A stretch of DNA of 64,000 nucleotides from contig CAMLKG010000006.1 of NCBI GenBank assembly GCA_946480695.1, positions 62,001 through 126,000 on the forward strand, read 5' to 3'. Under the pieces are notes generated by a model. It saw only the letters and a program-made list of their open reading frames with translations. It made no database searches and had not been told where the DNA came from. Every line of letters begins with the position of its first letter. Within the stretch, counting starts at the first letter, position 1. Positions 25,451 to 33,613 of the stretch are shown piece by piece. The stretch comes from an uncultured Cellvibrio sp. Lineage in GTDB: Bacteria; Pseudomonadota; Gammaproteobacteria; Pseudomonadales; Cellvibrionaceae. The translations under genes were made by a program, and so were the position numbers.

Positions 25451-27184
25451 ATGGACAAAGCATCGATCCTGCAGGAACTCGATAAGGGCGTGAAATCCTG
25501 GAACCTGTGGCGCAAACGTTGCGCGGTAGGTGAAATTAACCTGGATGGCATTGAACTGACCGGTGTTAACCTGGATGAATATGATCTTTCCAAAGTGTCG
25601 TTGCGCAACGCCAATATTACCCATTGCAGTTTTAAAGGCGCGGATTTAATCCAAACCAATTTGCAATATTCGTTTTTACAAAATAATGATTTCAGCAATG
25701 CCAAACTCATCGCCGCTAATCTATGCAATACCGATATGAGCGGCTCCATCTTGTTCATGACCAACATGCTGACAGCCAGCACGCGCAATGCACGTTTGGA
25801 AAATATCGATTTTCGCGGGCACGACATCAGCGGGCTAATGCTGCGCGATGTGTCACTGGCGGGCTGTAACCTGGAAGGCCAGCAACTGGCGCGAGTGGAT
25901 TTGTCCAACTCTGACCTTGAAGGCGCCAATTTACAAGGCGCGGACCTGACTGGCACCCTGTTTAATCACGCTAACCTCACCAATGCCGATTTACGCGGTG
26001 CGATCCTGAGCGGAGCCTTATTTAAAGGTGCAAACCTCAGCGGCGTGGACTTAAGTAATCTGGATCTCTCCAAAACCGATTTCACCGGCGCAAATTTATC
26101 CCACTGCGATTTGCGTTCGGCTAACCTCAGCAAGTCAAAACTGACGGGGGCCAACCTCACCGGTGCCAAACTTTGGAAATTAACTACCGCCGGCTGGGCC
26201 ATTTCCAGCGTTGAATGTAGTTATGCTTTTTGGGATAAAGCCGGGAAAGAAAAAACACTTTATCGCGCCCATGAGTTTGAACGTATTTTTGCCGAAGCCA
26301 TTACCATTGAATTGCGTTATCCCTATCGCCTTGCGGACCACGAATTGGCAACCCTGCCGATTTTTATCGAGCATCTTGCCGCGGTACATTGGGGAACGAT
26401 CATTCGGTTGAAATCGATTAGCGATGTAGCGGGCGGCGCGTTGGTGAAGTTTGTTGTGGAGGAGGTAGGGGTACATAATCCCAGCGAGTTAAAAGTGCTG
26501 TTGCAATCCGAGGCAGAGCGAATCCAGTTGGCACAATTAATGTTGCGTACCAACACCCAATTGCACACGCAATTGAAAGAAAAAATCGGTGCAATCCGCG
26601 AAGAGTTTTGGCCGCGTTTGCTGGAGTTAGCTGCGGATCACGAAAAAGAGCAGGTGCGCAACCTCACTATTTTGTTTATGGATCTAAAAGGTTTTTCCAA
26701 GTGGTCGGAGGACGAATTATCAGAAAAACTTTCGTTATTTCGCGGTTTGGTAAAACCTATATTAAAAAAATTTTCCGCCGGCCATCCGAATATGGAAGGT
26801 GATTCATTGCGCGTTACCTTTAAAAACGCCACCGCGGGCGTATCCTGCGCGTGCATGATTCGCAATGTATTGCGCGCCGCCGGATTTGAATTGCGCATCG
26901 GCATGGAGTTAGGGGAAGTGGCGGTGGTTCATAATGAAGTAACCGATATTCCCGATCTGGAAGGTGTTGCAGTCAGCATGGCGGCGCGCATGGAGGCAGC
27001 GGCGGAAGCCGGGGAGGTATTGGTGAGCCACAAGGTGCGCCACTATGCACAGCGTAGCGATTTATTCCAATTTACCCCACGCCGTGTGCCCCTGAAAAAA
27101 GCCATTGGCAATATCGAACAGGGTGATTTTATTGAATGCTTTGCTGTGGAAGCCTCCAGGAATTTGCAGGAAGCTTTTGCCTGA
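25451..27184 (+). CDS. Pentapeptide-repeat protein fused to a class III cyclase-like domain
   Basis: Cytoplasmic two-domain protein. Residues about 30-250 are a right-handed beta helix of pentapeptide repeats (A(D/N)LxG units such as GANLQGADLTG). After a linker (about 260-395) comes a class III nucleotidyl cyclase fold. Both metal-binding Asp are present (411 in FMDLKGF, 451 in EGDSLRV), as are Asp502 and the transition-state Arg513, but the base-selecting Lys is Asn447 and the transition-state Asn is Ser509. It may therefore be inactive, altered, or a receptor domain. The ATG at 25451 is chosen because the upstream ATG (25379) has no ribosome binding site; GAGAGAAG precedes 25451. No operon partner. 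Confidence 0.72.
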   Translation: MDKASILQELDKGVKSWNLWRKRCAVGEINLDGIELTGVNLDEYDLSKVSLRNANITHCSFKGADLIQTNLQYSFLQNNDFSNAKLIAANLCNTDMSGSILFMTNMLTASTRNARLENIDFRGHDISGLMLRDVSLAGCNLEGQQLARVDLSNSDLEGANLQGADLTGTLFNHANLTNADLRGAILSGALFKGANLSGVDLSNLDLSKTDFTGANLSHCDLRSANLSKSKLTGANLTGAKLWKLTTAGWAISSVECSYAFWDKAGKEKTLYRAHEFERIFAEAITIELRYPYRLADHELATLPIFIEHLAAVHWGTIIRLKSISDVAGGALVKFVVEEVGVHNPSELKVLLQSEAERIQLAQLMLRTNTQLHTQLKEKIGAIREEFWPRLLELAADHEKEQVRNLTILFMDLKGFSKWSEDELSEKLSLFRGLVKPILKKFSAGHPNMEGDSLRVTFKNATAGVSCACMIRNVLRAAGFELRIGMELGEVAVVHNEVTDIPDLEGVAVSMAARMEAAAEAGEVLVSHKVRHYAQRSDLFQFTPRRVPLKKAIGNIEQGDFIECFAVEASRNLQEAFA

Positions 27185-27208
27185 TTTCCGAAAGTATGCT
27201 CTGAAACT

Positions 27209-27237
27209 TAACGCAGTTGCTGGCCAGCGCTGCGTTA
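27209..27237. terminator. Bidirectional hairpin between cyclase fusion gene and corA
   Basis: An 8-base outer stem TAACGCAG/CTGCGTTA encloses the palindrome GCTGGCCAGC. It fills the 50-base gap between convergent genes and includes the corA stop codon. No strong T-run is seen on either side. Confidence 0.55.
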
Positions 27238-28200
27238 CAACCATCCCGATTTTTTGAAGCGGTAATACAGGTAGGAACACACAACCGCAATCACACCGAT
27301 TGAAACCGGATAGCCATATTTCCATTCCAGTTCCGGCATGTGCTCAAAATTCATTCCCCAAATGCCTACAAACGCAGTTGCCACAGCGAAGATAGCCGCC
27401 CAGGCCGCCAATCGTTTATTGACTTCACTTTCATCGATGCTTACCACGGATAAATTCACTTGTATGGCCGTGCTGATGGTGTCGCGAATGGAATCAATGG
27501 TGGCGTTGATTCGGTAAAGGTGATCATGCACATCGCGGAAATAATCCTTGGTATTGGCAACAATAGGAGGCACACGACCGCCATCCAATTTTCCGACAGC
27601 TTCCATTAATGGACCAACGGCATGCTTCAAGGTGGTAACTTTGCGTTTTAATTCGTATAAGCGCTCGATATTGGCACGTTGTGAACCTTTGGTAAAAATT
27701 TGATCTTCAATAATTTCCAATTCAGTTTCAAGGGCAACCAGCACCGGGAAATAACGGTCCACAACGGCATCCATCAATGCATAAAATACAAAAGCGGGGC
27801 CTTGCTTTAAATGGTGCGGTTCTCGTTCGCAGCGGGCGCGCACCCCAAGGAAATCGGCGCGGGTGCGGTTACGAATGGAGAGCACATAATTTTCTCCTAC
27901 AAATACATCCACTTCGCCGATATTGATTTCCCCATCGATCATTTCCACGGTATGCATTACCGCAAATAATGAATCCCCATATTCTTCGATTTTCGGGCGC
28001 TGGTGGCCGGTTTGTGCATCCTCCACCGCCAATTCGTGTAAATTGAACTCATGCTGCATTTGGGAGAGTTCTTCAAGGTTGGAATCCTTTAGGGCAACCC
28101 ACACAAAGCAGCCATCAATTTTCAGGTATTCGCTAATATCCTCCGCGGGAATACTGCACAGTTTTTTTCCTTCCTGGTAAGCGACACAATTGATGAGCAT
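27235..28200 (-). CDS. corA: CorA family magnesium/cobalt transporter
   Basis: Inner-membrane divalent cation channel importing Mg2+ (also Co2+ and Ni2+). A large cytoplasmic N-terminal domain of about 255 residues, with a long helix near TLKHAVGPLMEAVGKL, precedes two C-terminal membrane segments. The selectivity motif GMN lies in GIWGMNFEHMPEL at the end of the first, and the protein ends with the basic YYRFKKSGWL. At 321 residues it is normal. It forms homopentamers in known cases. The gene stands alone, and only 128 bases separate it from the divergent HTH gene, so they may share a control region. Confidence 0.93.
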   Translation of the reverse strand: MLINCVAYQEGKKLCSIPAEDISEYLKIDGCFVWVALKDSNLEELSQMQHEFNLHELAVEDAQTGHQRPKIEEYGDSLFAVMHTVEMIDGEINIGEVDVFVGENYVLSIRNRTRADFLGVRARCEREPHHLKQGPAFVFYALMDAVVDRYFPVLVALETELEIIEDQIFTKGSQRANIERLYELKRKVTTLKHAVGPLMEAVGKLDGGRVPPIVANTKDYFRDVHDHLYRINATIDSIRDTISTAIQVNLSVVSIDESEVNKRLAAWAAIFAVATAFVGIWGMNFEHMPELEWKYGYPVSIGVIAVVCSYLYYRFKKSGWL

Positions 28201-28328
28201 GTAAAAATCCCCGCGTGGGTTATAGTGTTTGTTACAGGAGCGGACGGCATCATCTGGAGCGTTTTATCTAGCTTAGCCTTTGCCAGCCGTTTCGTCTGTA
28301 ACTACATAGCAGAAGCGGATTAATTTTG

Positions 28329-28598
28329 ATGAGCCACAGCAAAACCAAAACCAGTTTTTATCGCCGGATTTATGTTGCCTGGTTAATTACGCGGGGAATT
28401 AATACCGTGCCTAAAATCGTGACGGCCACGGGTATGCCGCGCAGAACCGCGCAAGACACCCTTGCTGCTATCCACGAGTTAGCCATCGAACTGGGGAACA
28501 ATAACGGCGCTTTCGAAGTGCTTGATTGGGGGGCGGTGGACCAGGGCTGGGTTAATGCCCATATAGATCAGCTAAAGCAAGTGTTGGAATATCCCTGA
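28329..28598 (+). CDS. Small helix-turn-helix protein
   Basis: Likely DNA-binding protein of 89 residues. After a basic start (SHSKTKTSFYRRIYVAWLI), the segment TVPKIVTATGMPRRTAQDTLAAI reads as a helix-turn-helix: a short helix, a turn at ATGMP, and a recognition helix with RRTAQD. The C-terminal half (VLDWGAVDQGWVNAHIDQL) resembles a small family of conserved gammaproteobacterial winged-helix proteins with no assigned target. The ATG at 28329 is preferred over the TTG just before it. No ligand domain is present. It sits divergent from corA; regulation of corA is possible but unsupported beyond position. Confidence 0.7.
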   Translation: MSHSKTKTSFYRRIYVAWLITRGINTVPKIVTATGMPRRTAQDTLAAIHELAIELGNNNGAFEVLDWGAVDQGWVNAHIDQLKQVLEYP

Positions 28599-28691
28599 TA
28601 ATAAAAAAACAGGAGAGACCAATGCCGTGAATTCGGCTATTACCCCACTAAAGAAAAATAAATCCTGTGCAATTTCAATTCTGAATTTAAT

Positions 28692-28727
28692 AAAAAGCCC
28701 CGCCAGTTTTCACGGGCAGGGCTTTTT
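28692..28727. terminator. Terminator of the EF-G gene
   Basis: A 9-base stem AAAAAGCCC/GGGCTTTTT encloses a GC-rich interior. On the minus strand it is followed by T residues after the gene ending at 28746; the plus strand is equally equipped, so it can also end the HTH transcript. Confidence 0.8.
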
Positions 28728-28745
28728 TGAGCGCGGCTAAAACAA

Positions 28746-30836
28746 TTACTTATTGGCGGCCGCTTTCTTTTCTTTCTCTTTCGCAATCACTGCTTCAGCT
28801 ACGTTTGCAGGACATGGGGAGTAATGTGCGAATTCCATAGAGAACTGGCCACGACCGGAGGTCATGGTACGCAGGGTACTGATGTATCCGAACATTTCTG
28901 ACAGCGGAACTTCAGCCTTGATGCGCACGCCGGTTACGCCAGCTTCCTGGCCATTGATCATGCCGCGGCGACGGTTCAAGTCGCCGATTACGTCACCCAC
29001 GTGATCTTCCGGGGTGAACACGTCCACTTTCATGATTGGTTCAAGCAGTTGTGGACCAGCTTTTGGCATGGATTGGCGGAATGCGCCTTTCGCAGCGATT
29101 TCAAACGCGATTGCAGAGGAGTCAACTGCGTGGAACGCACCGTCGAATAATTCAATTTCAACATCCAATACCGGGAAGCCAGCCAATGGGCCGGTTGCCA
29201 TCATGGATGCGAAACCTTTTTCAATTGCCGGATAGAATTCTTTCGGAACGCTACCGCCTACCACAGTGGTAAGGAACTTGAAGCCCGTGTTTGCCGCGCC
29301 TGGACGAATACGGTAATCGATCTTACCGTATTGACCGGAACCACCGGATTGCTTCTTGTGGGTGTAGCTGTCTTCAATTTCGCGGGTAATGGTTTCGCGG
29401 TAGGCTACTTGTGGTTGGCCAACATTCAGCTCAACACCGTAGGTGCGCTTCATGATGTCCACCTTGATATCCAGGTGCAATTCACCCATCCCTTTCAGGA
29501 TGGTCTCACCAGAATCCTGGTCGGTCTCAACACGGAAGGTTGGGTCTTCCGATACCAGTTTGCCGATAGCGGTTGCCATCTTCTCGATCATGCTCTTGTC
29601 TTTCGGAGTTACAGCAATGGAAATTACTGGCTCAGGGAAGATCATGGGTTCAAGGGTACATGGGTATTTCGGATCACACAGGGTATGACCGGTTTGCACG
29701 TTCTTCATACCTACGATGGCGATAATGTCACCGGCTTGGGCAGTTGTCAGGTCGGTACGGTCATTTGCCTGCATTTCCACCATACGGCCGACACGTTCGG
29801 TTTTACCGGTATAGGAGTTAAGGATGGTGTCGCCTTTGTTCAATACACCCGAATAAATGCGAACGAATGTCAGGGCGCCGAAACGGTCATCCATAATTTT
29901 AAATGCCAATGCACGGAAAGGCTCATCGGCAGAAACGATAGCGTATTGGCCGTTCTCGTTACCTTCTTCGTCAGTCAAAGGTTGTGGGTTCACTTCGGTC
30001 GGGTTTGGCAGGTAATCCACTACCGCATCCAACAACAGTTGCATGCCTTTGTTTTTAAAGGCAGAGCCACAGAAAGTCGGGAAGAACGCCAATTCGCGCG
30101 TACCTTTACGGATGCAGCGCTTGATATCTTCGACAGAAGGTTGTTCGCCTTCCATGTAAGCCATCATCAGCTCGTCATCCATTTCTACCGCATTTTCAAC
30201 CATTTGGTCACGGTACATTTCAACATCGTCAACCATATCAGCCGGGATATCGACGATTTTGTAGTTTTCCGGTTGGCCAGAGTCGTCCCATACGTAGGCT
30301 TGGCGATTCAGCAGGTCTACCACACCTACGAAAGTGTCTTCGCGGCCGATCGGCAGGGTCATGATCAGTGGTTTCGCGCCCAATACTTTTTTCACCTGGT
30401 CGGTAACGCGCAGGAAGTCAGCGCCGATACGGTCCAGCTTGTTTACGAAGATCAAACGGGCAACTTTGGAGTCGTTCGCATAGCGCCAGTTGGTTTCGGA
30501 TTGCGGTTCTACGCCGCCGGAACCACAGAATACGCCGATGCCGCCGTCCAATACTTTCAACGAACGATACACTTCCACGGTGAAGTCAACGTGTCCGGGA
30601 GTATCGATAACGTTGAAGCGGTGGCCTTTCCAGAAACAGCTTACCGCTGCGGACTGGATGGTGATGCCGCGCTCGGCTTCTTGCACCATGAAGTCGGTAG
30701 TGGATTCACCTTCGTGTACTTCACCGATTTTGTGGATACGGCCAGTGAGTTTAAGGATACGCTCAGTGGTAGTGGTTTTACCGGCGTCCACGTGGGCGAA
30801 GATACCGATGTTTCTGTAAAGGGATAAGTCAGCCAT
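28746..30836 (-). CDS. fusA: Elongation factor G, stand-alone paralog (FusA2/FusB type)
   Basis: Translational GTPase that drives tRNA-mRNA translocation, or ribosome recycling in some paralogs. G1 [13 protein letters not shown]2 [10 protein letters not shown]3 DTPGHVDF and G4 NKLDR are intact, followed by domains II to V; 696 residues. It is not next to rpsL, rpsG or tuf, so it is probably a second EF-G (as fusA2/fusB in Pseudomonas and Vibrio) and not the str-operon copy; which one is the main factor cannot be told here. An intrinsic terminator follows. The opposite strand stays open for 498 codons, which I treat as a shadow of biased codon use. Confidence 0.93.
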   Translation of the reverse strand: MADLSLYRNIGIFAHVDAGKTTTTERILKLTGRIHKIGEVHEGESTTDFMVQEAERGITIQSAAVSCFWKGHRFNVIDTPGHVDFTVEVYRSLKVLDGGIGVFCGSGGVEPQSETNWRYANDSKVARLIFVNKLDRIGADFLRVTDQVKKVLGAKPLIMTLPIGREDTFVGVVDLLNRQAYVWDDSGQPENYKIVDIPADMVDDVEMYRDQMVENAVEMDDELMMAYMEGEQPSVEDIKRCIRKGTRELAFFPTFCGSAFKNKGMQLLLDAVVDYLPNPTEVNPQPLTDEEGNENGQYAIVSADEPFRALAFKIMDDRFGALTFVRIYSGVLNKGDTILNSYTGKTERVGRMVEMQANDRTDLTTAQAGDIIAIVGMKNVQTGHTLCDPKYPCTLEPMIFPEPVISIAVTPKDKSMIEKMATAIGKLVSEDPTFRVETDQDSGETILKGMGELHLDIKVDIMKRTYGVELNVGQPQVAYRETITREIEDSYTHKKQSGGSGQYGKIDYRIRPGAANTGFKFLTTVVGGSVPKEFYPAIEKGFASMMATGPLAGFPVLDVEIELFDGAFHAVDSSAIAFEIAAKGAFRQSMPKAGPQLLEPIMKVDVFTPEDHVGDVIGDLNRRRGMINGQEAGVTGVRIKAEVPLSEMFGYISTLRTMTSGRGQFSMEFAHYSPCPANVAEAVIAKEKEKKAAANK

Positions 30837-31180
30837 AGGACTCTCTTAATGTGTTAATGCAAGGTTAGAAAAAGCCGGGGGTTAGAAAATAGCGGCGTAA
30901 TATACAGGAAGTTATATAAAAATGCCTCAAGAAAAGCAGGCCGCAGGCATTGTTTTCCGGTTTGGGTCAGATTTTGGAAAGAGTTATTCCTTATTACTGT
31001 TGCGTTACTGGCGACCTTGGTTAGATCCGCGCCTTTTGGCATTTAAAAATAGCTGTCCCGGGATATTGCCTTTTGTAATTAGGGTATATACATTTTATGA
31101 TGATTTTGTGATCTATTCATATAACCGTTTGGTATTTGTGTCACAAAAACCTATACCTATTAAAAACAAGGGCTCCTGCA
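30837..31180. other. Intergenic region between EF-G and lipoprotein genes
   Basis: A 344-base gap between divergent genes. The right half is AT-rich around 31075-31130 and probably holds the lipoprotein promoter; I cannot name a -35/-10 pair with confidence. No RNA gene or palindrome stands out. Confidence 0.45.
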
Positions 31181-33466
31181 ATGATTTTCAGAATATTCGC
31201 TCTACTGACGATAGCGTTCCTGGCTGCCTGTGGTGGTGGTGGAGGTGGTGGATCGGGCAATAGCGGTGGCAATAACAGCAGTAACAATGTCGTAAGCAGC
31301 ACTAATAACACCAGTAGCGTCGCAAGCAGCACCAATGTCATCAGTAGCACAGCCAGCAGTAGTGCTAACAATTCCAGTAGCATCGCAAATACCAGTGCCA
31401 GCAGTATTCTCGGTAGTACGGCCAATACCAGCAGTGCCGGCAGTAGTGCCCAAGCTAATCACCAGATCGCCTTAATTGCAGCTCCCGTATCCGGCGGTAC
31501 GGTAAATGGTGCCGGTGAATATGCGGCGGGGTCAGATGTGGAAGTGACTGCGATACCCGCTGAGAACTTCCTGTTCGTCAATTGGAAGGAGTCCGGTGTA
31601 GTGGTGTCAACTAGTGCTACCTACACCTTCAAGGCCGAAGCCAATCGTTCCCTCGTGGCCAACTTTGTTATGGAGGGACCGGGCCAGGAAGAAGGTTGGT
31701 CCCATTCGTTTGATGCGACCGGGGAATCAGGTGGTACCAGTGCCCGGGAGGTCGCCATGGATGCAGCCGGCAATATCTATTTAGCTGGTGTTACCTCCGC
31801 CGATTTGGATGGCACTTATGGGGAATCGGAACGCCATTATTATGTAGCGAAATATACGGCCCTCGGGATACCGCTTTATCTTAAGCAATTCCCGGCGCTG
31901 GCTCCGACTACTGTGACCAATACTACAGTGACCAATATTGAAGGGCTTGCAACTGATGGTGATGGGAACCTGTATCTGTTGAGGATGGCAGTTAACTCAG
32001 GGCCTGTGGAACAGCAAATTCCGATCGTGCATAAGTTCAGTCCCGAAGGGGAAGAACTCGAACACTTTTCACTGGCGGTCTGCCCGACTGCTGACCTTTT
32101 CAATGATGGTTCCACTACGGTTGTATTCGCGGTTGACCTTGCCATAGATGCGCAAGGAAACCTGTTTGTGGCTGGTGATTGCTGGTTAAAGGATGGCAAT
32201 GGCCGCCACTACTTCCTGGCGAAATATGATTCGCTGGGCCAGCGATTGTTTTTTAATCACTACACCAGCGACCTGGAGAATGTCCAGGCGGTCAGCCTAA
32301 CCCTCGACGCAGATGGCAATGCGTATGTGGCAGGCATCACCTATGGTGGACTGGATAACAATACTTATATCGGGGGTTACCTGTCAGCTGGCGATGGTAC
32401 CGGTGGCACTTATTTTCGCGATGGTTTTGTAGCGAAATTCGACAATCAGGGTACCAAGCTATATACGCGGCAGTTTGGTAGTGGCGGTTCCCAAATGAAT
32501 CCGACAGATGTCGCTGTTGACGAAGCAGGCGATATTTCCGTTGTTGGCGGCATCGTTGGTTCCATCGCTGACCAGGTCCGTTCTGGTAGTTACCAGGATT
32601 TCTTGTTAGTCCATTACGACGATCAGGGGAAATTGCAGTACGCCAGGCAGTTTGGGATACCCAACGGCGGCGGGAGTGCAATGACTGTTGCCAGGGCGGT
32701 AGATACAGATCCTGAGGGCAATATCTATATTGTGGGCGATACTAGCGACGGCGTGATGGATATACCGGGCGTAGGGGAGTACGACTCTTTCCTCGTCAAA
32801 TACCAACCTGAAGGTGATATGGAAGGTATTAAGGTTGTGGGAATACCAGGTGGGGTAGTGTTCGGTGGTGATCTTGAAGTGGATGCGGCGGGCAATGTTT
32901 TCACCGCATTTGAGTCCGTTGACTCCGATAGCCAAAACAGCGTGGTAGTGAAGAAGGAAGTTGGCCCCTGGACTTTGTCCACTAACCCGGACCCAGGGGG
33001 TGAGGAACCGGACCCGGTACTCGATTGGAAGGATAATTGGCTGTTTGTGCAATCGGACAAAGCAGTCCAGTACCGCTTGGCGAAAGTGCGTGAAGATAGT
33101 GCGAATTCACACTTTATTTTCCGTATCCAATATCGTGTGAATTCCTCGGATCCTATCTACACGCCTGCCAGTAATGGCTACCATCTCTATCGCCTTACCG
33201 ATAGCGAAGCTGAATATCGTGTAGATTTCCCGGCTTCATTTACAGGTTTAAATACGATTTATGAATTGCCGGATGAGATTGCATTGTTTGTGGATGGTAC
33301 CAACGTTTCCTGGGATTCCGTTACCAACGAACTCGTGTATCACGACCCGGCTTACAGGCCCAGTGGATACACCAGTTGTGTCGACGATAATTCAAGTACC
33401 AGCCGTTGCGAAGAAACCTATGGTTGGGTAAATGATACAGAGGTTATTAACTATATTGCGGAGTAG
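31181..33466 (+). CDS. Lipoprotein with Ser/Asn-rich linker and SBBP-like beta-propeller
   Basis: Cell-envelope lipoprotein, 761 residues, function unknown. The ATG at 31181 gives a lipoprotein signal (IFRIFALLTIAFLAAC, Cys17), with AAGGG 8 bases upstream; an upstream GTG at 31136 is worse. A Gly7 run and a Ser/Asn/Thr-rich flexible linker (about 18-100) follow, the kind joining modules in Cellvibrionaceae enzymes. Next is a bacterial repeat domain (about 105-165, GGTVNGAGEYAAGSDVEVTA...NWKE), then repeated propeller blades with the SBBP motif D..GN.Y.AG (about 175-600), and a distinct C-terminal domain with two cysteines in SCVDD and SRCEE. It carries no recognisable catalytic domain. A surface display or binding role is inferred. 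Confidence 0.75.
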   Translation: MIFRIFALLTIAFLAACGGGGGGGSGNSGGNNSSNNVVSSTNNTSSVASSTNVISSTASSSANNSSSIANTSASSILGSTANTSSAGSSAQANHQIALIAAPVSGGTVNGAGEYAAGSDVEVTAIPAENFLFVNWKESGVVVSTSATYTFKAEANRSLVANFVMEGPGQEEGWSHSFDATGESGGTSAREVAMDAAGNIYLAGVTSADLDGTYGESERHYYVAKYTALGIPLYLKQFPALAPTTVTNTTVTNIEGLATDGDGNLYLLRMAVNSGPVEQQIPIVHKFSPEGEELEHFSLAVCPTADLFNDGSTTVVFAVDLAIDAQGNLFVAGDCWLKDGNGRHYFLAKYDSLGQRLFFNHYTSDLENVQAVSLTLDADGNAYVAGITYGGLDNNTYIGGYLSAGDGTGGTYFRDGFVAKFDNQGTKLYTRQFGSGGSQMNPTDVAVDEAGDISVVGGIVGSIADQVRSGSYQDFLLVHYDDQGKLQYARQFGIPNGGGSAMTVARAVDTDPEGNIYIVGDTSDGVMDIPGVGEYDSFLVKYQPEGDMEGIKVVGIPGGVVFGGDLEVDAAGNVFTAFESVDSDSQNSVVVKKEVGPWTLSTNPDPGGEEPDPVLDWKDNWLFVQSDKAVQYRLAKVREDSANSHFIFRIQYRVNSSDPIYTPASNGYHLYRLTDSEAEYRVDFPASFTGLNTIYELPDEIALFVDGTNVSWDSVTNELVYHDPAYRPSGYTSCVDDNSSTSRCEETYGWVNDTEVINYIAE
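31236..31460 (+). repeat. Low-complexity Ser/Asn linker coding repeat
   Basis: Degenerate repeats built from AGCAGTA, AGTAGC and AACACC units encode the Ser/Asn linker of the lipoprotein. They are irregular and in frame, so this is a protein linker and not a CRISPR or tandem-repeat locus. Confidence 0.8.
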
Positions 33467-33490
33467 ATTGAAGGAATATTTTTTTCCCAA

Positions 33491-33518
33491 TAAAAACGGC
33501 GCATTAGCGCCGTTTTTA
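33491..33518. terminator. Intrinsic terminator after the propeller lipoprotein gene
   Basis: A 12-base stem TAAAAACGGCGC/GCGCCGTTTTTA with an ATTA loop, followed by TTT on the plus strand and preceded by an A-rich tract, so it can also act for the convergent gcvP transcript. Confidence 0.88.
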
Positions 33519-33613
33519 TTTGGACAATCTATTTACTCACTGATCGACTTCTGAATATTGCGGGGGAGGCGCGCCGGCCTCCGTTGTCGAATCACCTAGG
33601 GAGCTTCTGAAAC

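Noticed and set aside
29331..30827. 498-codon open frame antisense to EF-G
   Set aside because: It lies fully inside the EF-G gene in the opposite strand, has no family motif, and such frames are expected where codon use is strongly biased.
31236..31460. Regular-looking repeats that resemble a CRISPR or tandem repeat
   Set aside because: The units are irregular, in frame and encode a Ser/Asn linker; there are no spacers of constant length.
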